In this document: piece by piece, positions 32,056 through 43,925 of the stretch
Layout: each line of letters opens with the position of its first letter
Position numbering within the stretch: position 1 is the first letter of the stretch
Assembly: GCF_028389875.1 (NCBI RefSeq)
Contig: NC_084668.1
Span: 18,061,993 to 18,125,992 of the forward strand
Origin: Rhea pennata
Taxonomy: Eukaryota > Chordata > Aves > Rheiformes > Rheidae
DNA length: 64,000 nt
Reading direction: 5' to 3'
Program-made: the position numbers and the translations under genes
Notes under the pieces: generated by a model
Databases searched by the model: none
What the model was told of the DNA's origin: nothing
What the model saw: only the letters and a program-made list of their open reading frames with translations

Positions 32056-33624
32056 CGGGGGGAGGTGGGGAGCCTCTGCTCTCAGACCTGTTAACTCTTC
32101 CCACCTGGAGCCGTGCCCCGGCTTTTCCAGGCAGGAGGGTGCCCAGGGGGCTGGGTGCTGCGCTGCAGCCGGGGTGCAGGCTCTGCCCGAGGGGCAGCGG
32201 AGCCAGCGCCAGGCGCCTCGGGCACGCAGCAAGGCGAACGTCTGCTCTCAGCGGTGGCGTGCTGAGCTGGCGGTGCCGGAGGAGGAGTGCCGGCCTCCGT
32301 GACCGTGACCGCTGGGCAGCTCTCAGAAGTGCCTGTGAAAGGGGCAAGCGTCATCCCAGCGAGGCGCTCCCAGCAGAGCCGGGAAACGCCAGCGCCGTTG
32401 CACGAGGCACGGAGAGCGGCGCGGTCAGCCCTGCTCGCCGGGGCCGGCGGGGCGCTTGGTCGGCTCCCGGTGCGGCCGCCTGCGTCGGGGAGCTGCTGCC
32501 TTGCGGGTGGGAGGGCTCCGCTCCCTGCCGTTGGGCTAGCGGGGAGCGGGGAGCTGCCCCGGGTGGAGCGGGAGCGGGAGCAGCCGCGGTGCCCTCCGAG
32601 CGGGGCGGTCCCTGCGCGGGGCCAAGCGGGGCTGCAGGCTGCTCCCCGCGTCGGGCAGCGCCACGGCCGCCGCCGCCCGCCCGCGTGCCGCCCCGGGTGC
32701 CGGCCGTGCCAGCGCGCGCCTCGCACGCTGTCCTGCCGCGCTGCAGCAGGGCAGCCGGCAGCAAGCGCCGGCGGCTCGTGCGGGTCCCCACGGCCCTCCG
32801 CAGGCATGGCCTGGCCCCGAGCCCGCCACTCACCCTGCTCGGGGCTCTCGGGTAAATGCCAGCCTATTTCCATCTGCTCCCTGCACGGGGCGGCTGTTCC
32901 TTCCATTCAGATGAGCAGATTCACCTCAATTTCCCACCCCGCTGAGGAGCAGGGTTAATCTCCCTGAAGTTAACCTTTCCTGCCTCCTGGAACAGCGCTC
33001 CCCGGGGCTGGGCAGCGTGCGATCACGGACCAACCCTCCCGAAACGGGCCGGGCCGCAGCGGGCCGCGGGTGCCGCGGCGCGGCGGCCCCCGAGAGCCCC
33101 CCGTCCAGGCCGGCGCAGGCCCGCGGCCGCGCTGGGCGGCAGCCGCCCCCTCCCAGCCGCCCTGCCGGGGGGCGCGCCATTCGGGCTCCCGGGGCTGAGG
33201 GGCGCGAGCTGGGCACGGGGCAACGCTGCGGCCAGGTCCAGGCGGCGGGCGCGGCGCGGCGGAGCCGGGAGCCCTCCGGCACCGCTGCGGCGGGCGGGCA
33301 GCACTCCGCCTCGGGCTCTGGGCACGCAGGTGGGCATTTTCCCCTCCAGGCAGGCAGGCAGTCTGCAAAGTCCTCCCCCAGCGTGGGAACAGCAGGAGGA
33401 GCTCCAAGGCCTGGATGCAAGTGCTTGTCCTCTCCCTTCCGGCCCGCTCCAGTGGTGGGGGCGGGCGGAGGAGCCCCTCGCACAGCACCCAGGCAGCGGA
33501 GCGCTGCGGGCCCTGCAAACGGGCATTCCCGCAGGCGGGCTGGTGCCTCAGCCCGGCCCTCCGGGACCGCGCCGAGGCGCGCGTCCGCCAGGCGCCGCGA
33601 CCTTCCCTCCGACCTTCGGGCCTC

Positions 33625-33735
33625 AGGCAAGAGTGGGCTTTTTAATGTTCTATTAATAGTTTTACCCCCTTAAATTATTGATCCAGATTTACAGCCAGAG
33701 CTGCCAGCTTAACAACAGGCTTCCTTGGGAGTCGG
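33625..33735. promoter_or_regulatory. Candidate conserved element 6 (perfect MEF2 site)
   Basis: CTATTAATAG at 33650-33659 is a perfect palindromic MEF2 consensus. It is followed by TTAAATTATTGATCC and TTAACAACAGG. Sharp AT-rich island. Confidence 0.45.
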
Positions 33736-35394
33736 CCTTGCGTCCCGCTGGGGGAGCAGCAGGCAAGGGGGCAGCGCGGGCCGGGCTGGGGCCGGGGGCA
33801 CGGCGCTGCCGAGGCGCCCCGGGCACCCTGCCGCTGCCTCCTGCGCCGGGCCGTCTCGGGCCAGTGCCATCAGCGTCCTTCCCCCGAGGACGCCGAGCCC
33901 GGGCATCTCCTTCCCGGCTGGGATGCGTGTGCAGGCCCCGGGAAGCGCTGCCGCCGGGCTGGCTCGTGGAGCGTGCCCAGCCTCGCCCCGGGGGGCTGCA
34001 CCGTGCCGGCCCCCAGCCCTGCTCCAAGCCCTGGAGAGGAGCCGGTGTGGGAACGCGACGCGCGGGAGCACCCGGGAGCTGGCAGGGACGCTGCAGCCGA
34101 CACAGGAGAGGAGCCCGACGTCCCTCCTGCCGGCCCCCCGCGGCGGCCCGCAACGGTGCCGCCGGGCAAGGTCGCTGCAGGGACGTCAGCGGGGGGCAGG
34201 AGGCGACGCCGGCGGGGCCGGACGAGGTGCCCCCTCGGCGGAGGGCTGGCGGGGGGGCGCGCAGGTGGGGGAGCGCCGGGCACTCTCGACGCTGATTGCG
34301 GATCCGCCTGGCAGGGGATGCGGAACCTGCCGAAATAGCGGATTTAATTATCTCCGCGGAGCAGCAGGAAACCAGCAGGCAGGGAGGGGGTGCGGGCGGC
34401 TGGGCTGGGGCACCTCGCCGGGGGGCAGGGGGGGCTTGTTTCAGCAGGGCTGTGCCCCACACGGCCCACAGCCTGGGGGTCCCCAGAGCACCCACCGCCT
34501 GCTCCCACGCCAGGAGCACCCCTCTGGCCTCCCTCGCGGAGGAGGGGCCAGCCCCAGGCTGCAGAGTGACCCCCCCCCAGGGTCCCCACGCAGCGTGGGG
34601 AGCCCCTCGGCCGTGCCCCCCTGCTGCGGCTCCCTCCCCGGGCCCGGGCCTGCTCAGTATGCCGCACGCTCCCTCTGGGCACTGGGCAGGAACTCTTCAT
34701 TTCACACATCATTTCCTGCTGCTGCTGCAGAGCCACCCGCAGTCCCCATCCCCATCCCCTCCCCATCCCCCCCCCCCAAGCTGCCCCATCCCCATCCCCT
34801 CGGCGCTGGCCCCTCCGCACACCTGGAACTCCCCGTGCACGCTGCACTGCGTGTGTGTCCACGCGCATACGGCCGTGCGCGTGCGTACGGCCATGGTGTG
34901 CCCTTGGCACTGCCCCGGCAGCATGCCCTGTGCCCGGTCGCTGCCCACCACCCCCCCGCCTCCCTCTGCCCCCTGCCCGCCGGCCCCCTCCATGCCTTGG
35001 GGCGCCCCGTCGCCTTGCTGGCTCTGCCTGCAGCGCAGCCCTTCTCTTAAGCGACGACAGCTCCTGGCATCCCATTTCCTCCAGCTCATTTCCCCGCGGG
35101 AGGGTGCTGCCCGCCAGCCCGGCTGCCCCGGCCCTTCCCGGAGACCCGCTCCCTCGGCCCCGCCGGCCCCAGCTGCCTGGCGCCCGTGGCACGGGTTAGG
35201 ACTCGCGCTGGGCATGAGCCTGCTGCTGCGGGCACGGGCGCCGGGGCCCCGGTGCAGGCGGTGCGCAGGAGGCCGCAAGCGAGCGGGGGGCCGCCCCGCT
35301 CCCCTCCGCAGCGGGGCCCGGGGCGCACTGCCCCGGGGCTCGGCGCGGCCCTGGGCCTGGGAGAGTTAACCGGCAGGGCCGGCTGGCGAGGGAG

Positions 35395-35485
35395 CAGCAG
35401 GAGCACCGGCACTGATCAATACCGTGTGCTTGAGCCGCGCACAAATCGCGGCTCGGAGCCATAAATCTCCCTGCCGTCACACACG
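35395..35485. promoter_or_regulatory. Candidate conserved element 7
   Basis: Short island with TGATCAATACCG, CACAAATCGCGGC and CCATAAATCTCC inside GC-rich DNA. Non-coding. Confidence 0.3.
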
Positions 35486-35989
35486 GCGAGGATGAGAGCG
35501 GAGCTTATCTCCCGGCTGCGGCGCTGCCAGCCGCTCCTGCCGCCCGCGCCCGGCCGCGCTGCCGAGCCCCCGCCAGGGGCTGCCGCCGCCTGCTGCCCCG
35601 GCACCGGCCCCACCGCGCTCGGAGAGGCCTGGCCGTGGGGCACGCGCTGCCCCACGGCACTGCTGCGCCCCAGCCCGGGCGCGCCGGCCAGCACGAGCCC
35701 AGCCCTGCCCAGGCAGCCCTGAAGCTGGCGGGACGGGACGCGGGGTGCCGGGATCCTGTGCCACTCCGGGATCTCCCCAGCAAGCCTGGGCTGAAGGGAG
35801 CCGGGATCGGTTCATTGAGCCGGCGTCAGTCCGGGCAGGGAGCTGGGAGGAGCTGCTGCGGCCACGCTTCCCGCAGGGCCCGGGGCAGGGTGCTGCCGGC
35901 TGAGGGCAGAGCGGCGCGGCCCCCCGGGCGAGGGCCCGGCAGGGCTCTGTCCCAGCTGCCAGCCCCGAAGGTCGGGGAGCGGCGGAGGT

Positions 35990-36150
35990 AAAACAAGTGG
36001 GGCAGATGCTAGTGCAGCTGCTAAGCAGGGGTGACAGGTGGGATAAACGAACCCGGGCTCCCCAGGGGCCGGCAAATTAGAATCAATAGGAAGCAGGAAT
36101 AATTTATTTGTTTGATATTGCATGTTAATTAACTGGGCTGATGTGCACGT
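35990..36150. promoter_or_regulatory. Candidate conserved element 8
   Basis: Strong island: CAAATTAGAATCAATAGG, AATAATTTATTTGTTTGATATTG and the palindrome TTAATTAA at 36125-36132. GATAAAC near 36040. Non-coding. Confidence 0.45.
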
Positions 36151-37009
36151 TGGGAGCGGCGGGGCAGAGACACCCCTCCGCCTGCTCAGCTGGGGCCCCC
36201 ACATGGGGGCCGGGAACAGGGGGCACGCGTGTCCCCCAATACTGCGCCTCCGTCCCCGCGCCGGCTCTCACTGCACGTGGGGCAGGGGCTCAGAGGAGGC
36301 GATGGGCTGTGGGGAGAGCAGGGAGCTCTCTGCAATGGACCGACCCCGCGGAAGGGAAGGCGCGTGCGCGGGGATGCTGCGTGGCCGGGAAGGGCCAGCA
36401 GCGCATGCAGTCCCCTCGATCCAGCCTCCTGTCCCCTCCCCGAGCAGGGGAGGCTCGGTGAGCCCCACGGGGAGCAGCAGGAGGAGGGGCTCAGGGCTGC
36501 CGGCACCCCGCACAGCAAGCGCAGGCAGATGCCGGTTCCCGCGCCCCCCCCGGGCGCCAGCACCAGCCCAGCCGAGCTCGCCTCCGTCCAGGGCCTTTTT
36601 TGCACTGCACAGCCTGGGCTCTGCAGGCTGCGTCTGCCTCAGCCTCGAGCAAGCTGCCTCGCGGGACCAGGAGAGCCCGTCCCCGCAGCGGTGCTCGGCC
36701 AGGCTTTTCGGGCCGGCTGGCTCAGAGCTCGCACACGTGCCGCCCGCTCCCTCTGCACGCGTCCCTGGCGCGGCCTCGGCTGCGTCCTGCCAGGCTCGCG
36801 TGAGCCCTGGGCAAATCCGAAGGAAACGGCTGTGAGCACAGCTGGCAGCAGACATATGCCTGAGAGATGGTCACCGTCGCTGGGGGCACGGGCGCAGAGC
36901 CGTCCCCGACCCCCTCGCCAGCGCTGTGCGAGCGCCCCACGCCTGCCGTCCGCAGCCCTGCCTCAGCCCCACTGAGCCCCCCAGCCTCGGGCAGCGCCAT
37001 CGCCTCCCT

Positions 37010-37245
37010 CTGTTTTTTTTTAAAGAATAACATTTCTGCTAAATACTTTAATCAGATTAGTAGCAGTGTGTCTGCAGTGCTGTTAAATCAATGCTCCCCA
37101 ACACATCTCGGCGGCTAGAAATCAATTACTGTTTAAGCCGTGCCTTGGTCCCTGGCCTGCGATCAATATGGGAGATGTATTACTCTCCCAGAGTCTTTCC
37201 CACTAAAAACCTTTCATTTGTATAACAGGAGCTCAGGCAAAATGC
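37010..37245. promoter_or_regulatory. Candidate conserved element 9
   Basis: 235-base AT-rich island starting with a T8 run: TAAATACTTTAATCAGATTAG, GTTAAATCAATGC, AAATCAATTACTG, GATCAATATGG and a closing TTTGTATAACAGG. GC-rich on both sides. Confidence 0.45.
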
Positions 37246-37539
37246 TGGTGCCCTTCCTTCCTGGCTGCTCCCCCCGGGGCCGGCAGCGCCCCATGCCCAG
37301 CCCCATGCCCAGCCCCATGCCCGGGGCGGCTGCCGGGGAATCGCTCGGTCGGGGTTTCCAAGCTGCCTAGGTTGGGAGGGTCCCTGCTCCCTGGGGAGCT
37401 GTGCGGCAGGGGCCCCGAACGCCCCGCAGAGGGTCCCCCCACACCCCCCATGCTCCTGCCCCAGAGCCTGGCCCCCTGTAGACCCCTCTGCCCCCAGGGC
37501 TGTGCACCCCTCCTCCATCCTGCTCCCATAACATGGAGT

Positions 37540-37625
37540 CTGAGCTCCATTATTCATGATAAGGATCTTTAATTAGCTGTGAATATTAATGACTTACTCT
37601 GTAATTAATCATGCTTTCCTTGCTG
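37540..37625. promoter_or_regulatory. Candidate conserved element 10 (TAATTA cluster)
   Basis: TAATTA at 37570-37575 and 37602-37607, with ATTATTCATGATAAGG and GAATATTAATGAC between and before them. Four TAAT cores within about 60 bases. Confidence 0.45.
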
Positions 37626-40189
37626 GGGAGGGGCGAGCTCCCACCGACACGGCAGCTCGGCGGCCGTGGTGGACGGGGAGCCCACTCTGCCGGGGGGCAG
37701 CCCCACCGCAGGCTGCAGCCCGAGCCCCAAGGTGTCTGGCGGGGGGGAGGGGGAGGGCGCACGGGGGGCCGGCCCCATCGCCCTGCCCGCCCCCCCACCC
37801 CACCCCGCCGCCCGCGCGGGCTGGCAAGGCTGGGCCGGGGGCCAGGCCCCGGCTGCAGAGGCAGCGGGGGGCACGGACGCCGCGGGGCGAGGCGGGATGC
37901 TGCCTGGAGCTGGGGGGTCCCTGGGCTGTGCCGGCTCCCCGGGCCCCCTGCGTGCCTCCGGGCCAGCCGGGGAGGGGTGACGAGCGGGTTTTCGAGGCAT
38001 CGTTTCCTCTTCTCCCCTTGGCACGGGGGCAGTCGGTGAGGTCGGGCTACGGGGCTCCTTGGGGTCTCCCGCAGCCCCGCGCTGCCCCCACCCCACGGCT
38101 GCATTTGCTGAACGCCAGCGCCGCCCCACGCGTGCTGGCGCCTCGCCGCCGGCAGCGCCGCGAGCTGAAGCCCCTCGTGGCTCCCTGTCCCCCCGCCCGC
38201 ACGCTCCCGGGAGCCTGGCGGGGAGCCTGGCCGGTCCCAAGCGCTGCCCGGCCGCCTAGGCGAGACCCTCCACCCGGGGGCGCAGAGGGGAGCGGGAAGC
38301 CCCCGGCCGCCCGCGCGGAGCCCCAGGCCCGCGCGGCACCGAGCGCTCCCGCGAGGGCAGAGTTTGCTTAAACAGAGACAGATTTAACTATTTCCATTAC
38401 AGCTAAATGATGAGGCCCATAAACTTTACGGCTCCGCGCGCGAGCGGCTCTAACGGCCTTCGCCATCTGGAGGCGGGGGCTCCGCGGGGCTCTGCCGCCT
38501 GCCCGCCGAGCCGGCGCGTCCCGCGCGGGGCAGGCTGCCGCGGCTGACCCCGCGCGCGGATGCGGCGGGCGCCAGCCGTCGCCCCTCGCTCTTTTGCGGC
38601 CCTCAGAGGCAGCATCCCGGCGGCACGGAGCATGCCCGCACCGCGGAGCATCCCGGCGCCCAGCTGGGCACCGGGGAGGGGGAGCAGGAGCCTGCGGCCC
38701 GGGCGGGGGGCGCGCGGCCGCGGGGAGCGGTGCTCCCCAGCCTGCCGGGCGGCTGGCACCACGCTGCAGCAGAGGATTAGGTTTGGTGCAGGGAGAGCTA
38801 CGGCAGCGCTTTGAAGTCTCATGAATATGGATCAGCGGCTCGGGGCAGGAACGGACGCTCTCCGGCTAATCTTTCTCCTGTCACGGTGGCAGGTGTGACA
38901 AACACGGGGGCCAGGACACCAGGGCAGGGGCCATGGCCCGTGCGCAGGCACCCTGGGGCTTCCAGCACCTGCGAGGGGGCAGGAGTGGTGCTTGCTGCCG
39001 CGGGGCGCCGCAGGGCTGGGAGTCGGGAGGAAGGTCTCCCTCGCTAGCCTGCTCCCCGGCTCCTCTCCCGGCTCCTGCCCGGGCAGGGGGCAGCCCCACG
39101 CCCCTCTGCAGCCCCCCTGGCCGGGGCCACATCACAGCCGCCGGCGCTGCCCATCCGGCACGGCGTGAAGGTTTCGGCAGCCGGCTGAGGGTGCCCAGGT
39201 CCGCTGCCAAGGCAGGAGCACAAAGCGGGCAGGATGCGGCCCCTTGCTGTCAGCGCAGCCCTGCTGGGTGCCAGGCGAGGGGCGCGGGTGGGCTGGGGCT
39301 GGTGCCCGCGGAAGCGGCCGTCCCCGTCGCCGGCAGCTATCCCACCGCCAGCCCGGGCCCCGTTCGTCTCGTTAGAGCTGCCGCCGGGCCGGGCGGGTCC
39401 TGCGGCCCCTATCGATCGAGGCCCAGCTGCCAGCCGCTCAGCGCACGGAGGCCCTGCCGGCTGTACCCGGGGCTCCACGGAGATGGCACGTTTGGGTCCG
39501 CTCCTCCTGCGATGGGCTGAAGTCCTCAGCGCTCTCCTAGGAGACAGTAACTAGAGCGGATGCTTGCTCCTGGCAGGACGTGACTGGGGCTTGCAAGAGA
39601 GCCTCGGAGATCAATTTGGAGGCTGTTTTGATGCTCTCCTGGCTGCAGGTTGGTGGTGGCAGCTGCTTGCTCAGCCCAGGGGATGCGAGCACGGACAAGC
39701 ACTGGCAGGCGGTGCCTGCTGGGGCCTGGCTCCATCCGGCATCACAGCCGGGACAGAGGCTTGGCAAGACCCGAGTTTTTGAAGAAGGCGGCCCGAGATG
39801 CTGCAGGGTGCTCAGGGGCTGCATGGGTCCTTGGCACAGGAGAGGTGACCCGAGCCACCCTTCCCATGACAGGGCGGGGGCCCTGGGTGCCAGCTGGTCC
39901 CGAGTGCTGACCTGGTGTGGAGGTTTGCCCCAGCCAGCCGCTGGCCGTTGCTTCGGCTGCTGCCACCTCCCCCGTGCGCGGGCCATCCCAGGGCTTGTCC
40001 CTCTGCGGGGGCAGTGCTTGAGCAAAGACTGCCCAGGCCGCCGGAGGCTCCTGCGAGCCACGGGGCAGACCGCCAGCTTCCCAGCCCTGCCAAGGCCAGG
40101 GGTGCTTTTGGTGGGTCTTTCAGACGTACCTGCTCCTTGGGGTGCCACCTATGTCACCAGTGCAGGAGAGCACCTGCAACAGGAGCACT

Positions 40190-40670
40190 CAGGAAAGCGA
40201 GTCTGAATTAACCTCCAACATAGCCTGATAGAGCTGCATCGTGCTCCTGGGTAGACACTTCCCGATGCAATTTGAAGTGGTCTTAATTAACTCCGGCAGT
40301 GACTCACGCTGCTCGTTAGTGCGGAACAGCTTTCAGGGGGTCCCAGTGTAAGCAGCCTTGGGGGTGCTGGGCCCTGCAGGATGAGCCCTTTCCAGGGCAG
40401 TGGCTGATGCTGGAGGATGCCCATCTCCTTGCTCTCCCAGCTCCCCGGGGCTGCTGGGGGGCAGGCGTGCAGTTGGTGTGATCGTCGTGCTTGCCTGAGG
40501 AAAGACCGGGCAGAGCGAGGGCTCTGCGCCCGCGGGCGAAGGGTGAGAGAGACTCGGCGGCAGGAGGACCGACAAATGCAGAACAGATGTTTAATTATCA
40601 GCGCAGTGTTCTGACATCCCTGGAAATCTTTGCGTCCAAATATAGCTATTTTACTAGAGCACAAGCTTGT
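40190..40670. promoter_or_regulatory. Two candidate elements (40190-40325, 40565-40670)
   Basis: The first has TGAATTAACC, CTTAATTAACTCC and TGACTCACG (AP-1-like). The second has TTTAATTATCAGCG and AAATATAGCTATTTTACTAG. About 240 GC-rich bases separate them. Confidence 0.35.
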
Positions 40671-42064
40671 GCTGGAAGTTGGAGCTGTAACACACTCGTG
40701 ACTTACCCACCACCCGTCTCCCCACCTTTCCCTGCCCTGTTTCTCACCAGGGCTGGCAGGGTCTGACTCCACTGCTAGATGAGGAAATAGAGAAATACGA
40801 ACTCAGAGCTGTGGCTGGGCTGGGAAGAGCCAGCGGGCGCCGGACGTGGCTCTGGGGGACAGAGCCCCGCCGCGGGCTGCGTGGCTGCCAGGAAGGCAGG
40901 GCCGGCAAGGCAAGCTCTCAGCTCGCGGCTCCGCAGGCGTCGCCCCCCGCGGCCCTTCTGCATCCCGCCCGGTACAGATTTGCTGGGGCGCAGCGGCCGT
41001 CCCCCAGCGCCGCAGTTGTCGCTCTGTCTCTCGGCACAGACCGGGTCCGTGCCCTTCGGATGCCTTCTCCAGGCGCTGCAACGGGGCTGCACAGCCTGCG
41101 AGCAAAGGGGGCAGTTGGGCTTAGGAGGAACAGGCTGCTCCCAACCCGTCGGAGGAGTGAGGGACATCGGGGCAGAACTGTTCCCTGGGAAAGCATTGGA
41201 GACTCCCCCCCCCCCGGGTCGCTAGTGAGACCTCTGAGCCCCGGGGAGACCCCCCAGGCCAGGGCTTTGCCACAGGAGCAGGCTCAGCGCGGAGGCGCGT
41301 GGTCCCCGCCGGGACCGCGGCGCTGCGGGGATGACTGGGGGAACGCAGCCGGCGAGGCAGGGATTCCCCAGCGCGCGTCAGGGACGTGCTGGTGGTCTCT
41401 CCCCGGCTCGGACGGCTCGTCCCCGGCGGCCCAGCCTGCCTTCCCGGCGGCCGTGGCGTCCCCTGAGGCTGTAAGCGCTCTGGATCCGCCGCTTCGCCTG
41501 CTCAGCCACCTTGCAGATTCAGGGCATGTTGCTGTCTTAAAACCTATCAGGTTTCCTGTCACCTCCCGGGGCCCATGAATCTCCGCGCAGGCTGGCTGGC
41601 TCCGAGCCGTAACTGAAATGACCCTGCAAGGCAAGGGCTCTGCGCGCCCCGAAGAGGCAGCGCCGCGCTCGCCGAGAGCGCCCTGGCAGCCGGCGGATTT
41701 ACAGCCGCCCCGGAGCCGCGGGAAGCTGCTCCGGCCCCGCGGGAGGCAGAGCGCTCCCCGGAGCCGCGCCGCGCGGCAGCTCCGGGGCTTGCCAGGCTCC
41801 GTCCGGGCCAGGGCGCCCCGGGCATCCCCCCTCTTCCCGGGGAGGCAGGAAAGCCCCCCTGCAGCAACGGGCCCGCTGCTCCTGCCAGCCTAACGAGCCG
41901 GGGCTTAGAGGCTGGGGCATTTTTCTTGCTGCTGTCAGGCTGGTCCATCGTTTGGACGCGAAGGCTGTACGGCCCCTGGGGAGGGGGAATTGGGGCGGCT
42001 GCGAGCGCCGGACACGGGCTGCAAGCAGCCGACGGCCCCGAACCCTCGTAAATCTGCCTGGCGT

Positions 42065-42545
42065 GGCCCGCGGCTCACCTAAGTAGATTTGATTTGTCAA
42101 ATATTAAAATTAATTTAGGATTGAGTGCTGGCCCGCGCGCGTGCCGCGCTCCCCCGCCTCCGCCGAGCCGCCACCTCTGCCCCTGCCCAATGCATCATCG
42201 CCGGGGCCGGCGCGCTCACCCCCCGCCGGGGCGCCCAGATAAATCATCCTGCCGCCGCGCGCCAGGACGAGCCGATTGCTTGCTCCGCAGCACGGGATCG
42301 CAGGGGAAATCACACTGCGTGCCCGCCTGCTCCTGCGCCGGGGGCGGGGGAGACGCCGCGCTTAGGCAGAGATTTATTTATTTGATTTTACTGGGCTTGG
42401 TTTCTTCCTTTCTTTTTTCTTTTCTTTTTTTTTTTTTTCATCTCTCAAACGCCCGCTAGGGAATTGCAGCCCCTGGAATATTAATGCCATGCAGGACGCT
42501 GCCTCGTTAAAATGTCACCTGGCTGTAATTTCTCCTGTGCTTATT
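42065..42545. promoter_or_regulatory. Candidate element complex with polypyrimidine run
   Basis: 42080-42125 carries ATTTGATTTGTCAAATATTAAAATTAATTTAGG-type sequence (an inverted ATTTG...CAAAT pair). 42370-42400 carries TTTATTTATTTGATTTT, followed by a TC-rich run ending in T14 (42400-42440) and AATATTAATGCC. Non-coding. Confidence 0.4.
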
Positions 42546-42644
42546 ATTCCCCGGGGAGCGCGGGCTCCCGTCGCTCCCCGCCCGCGGCAGCCCCCGCGCA
42601 CGGGGCAGCCCCGCTGTGCCCCCTGCCGCAGCAGGAGCATCGCC

Positions 42645-42680
42645 GCGCCGTGCCACGCCACGCCACGCCACGCCACCCAA
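42645..42680 (+). repeat. Short tandem 'acgcc' repeat
   Basis: Five consecutive copies of a 5-base unit (cacgc register) within GC-rich DNA. Confidence 0.6.
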
Positions 42681-42889
42681 AACGTTTCTGGGCTCCGGCG
42701 GCAGGCGGTCCCGAGCCTCTGCCAGCCGCGGTGCGCCTGCGGGGGGAAGCAGCGGGTGAGACGAGTTTGGCCGTCCTCCGCTCCCGCCGGCGGCCCGAGG
42801 CTGCGTGCCCCTCGCCTGCGGCGCACCCCGGGGTCGGCCAGCAAGCAGGGCCCTCGCGGGCTGCCGGCACCGTGGCGAAGGGAACAGCT

Positions 42890-43140
42890 GCCTTAAGGAA
42901 ACTTTGGCTCCATTCCTGCAAATTAATGTTTTTTTCCCAAACAGTTTCCCAGCGCTAAGCGCGACGCGGGGAGCAATTATCTTTAGTGTCGATGTTATTA
43001 CCATAAAAATTGCATTGAGGACTTTTCTCCTCCGATTAGAAAGTTAACGATCATCACTGCCTTCATTGTTCCCCGCACCGCGCCGGCGCTAATAAAGAGT
43101 CTGTGCACTTTACTTTTCACTTAGCAGCAAAATTACCCAG
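42890..43140. promoter_or_regulatory. Candidate conserved element 11
   Basis: AT-rich island with CAAATTAATG, GCAATTATC, GTTATTACCATAAAAATTGC, CGATTAGAAAGTTAACGATC and GCTAATAAAGAG. The longest uninterrupted low-GC stretch of this part of the window after 43415-43925. Confidence 0.45.
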
Positions 43141-43414
43141 CTGCTGCTGCGCAGCCCCCGCGCGCGGCGCCGGCCCCCGGGGCTCCGCGGGGCGGCAGAG
43201 CGGCCGCAGCCTGGCCCCGGCCCCGGGCTCGGTGCCTGCCTCGCCGGCAGGGCCGGGCCATGCCGAGCCGTGCTGTGCCAGGCCAGGCCGGGCCAGGCGC
43301 GGGCACCTCGGTGCTTTCCGCTCCCACCTGGGCACCCCCCGGGCCCCGGCGCCGCGCGGCGGCCGAGCCCCCTCCCTGGCGGCTGGGGGGCCTGGGCTCT
43401 GCCGCTTGCTGCCG

Positions 43415-43925
43415 CGAGTGATTTTCACAGGGAATGTTTGTATAATTTTACTTGATATCGGCGTAGCTCTTTACATTCCCGAAGCGCTGTAAAAACCTTA
43501 GCTAATCTTCACAGAGCTTCTTCTTCTTTTTTTTTTACTTTTCCTGAAGCTCTTCATTACTCCCTAATTGTTCAAACTTCTCTTCTTTTCCTTCTGATTA
43601 AAAGCAGATTTTAAAAGTGCAGTTCAGTTTCTCAGCTATTTTCAAGTCAAATGGATTCCATCCCCCTCTTCATGTATTAATAACCTGTTCTCGTGCATCC
43701 CCCAGTGAGCTAGTAAAAGCCCTTCTGAGCAGAGACAAGGTGACAGCAGCGCTCCGGAGGAAGCGATTGGAAGGGGGTTACAGCTTGGAGGGAGAGAGAT
43801 CCATCCATCCAGCTATCTATCATCCACCCCGCTATCATCTATCTACTGGAGAAATAACATTTGCAATTCTGCTTTAGCTTTTTGTAATAATCATTAATAT
43901 TTTTACCTTCCCAACCGGCAGCTGG
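43415..43925. promoter_or_regulatory. Candidate conserved element 12 (500-base AT-rich block)
   Basis: TTTGTATAATTTTACTTGATATCGG at the left edge, a T8 run, CTCCCTAATTG, GATTAAAAGCAG, ATGTATTAATAACC, then ATCC/ATCT-type tetranucleotides (43800-43850) and AATAATCATTAATATT. Coding is excluded by stops in all frames beyond short ones. Could also contain decayed repeat. Confidence 0.4.
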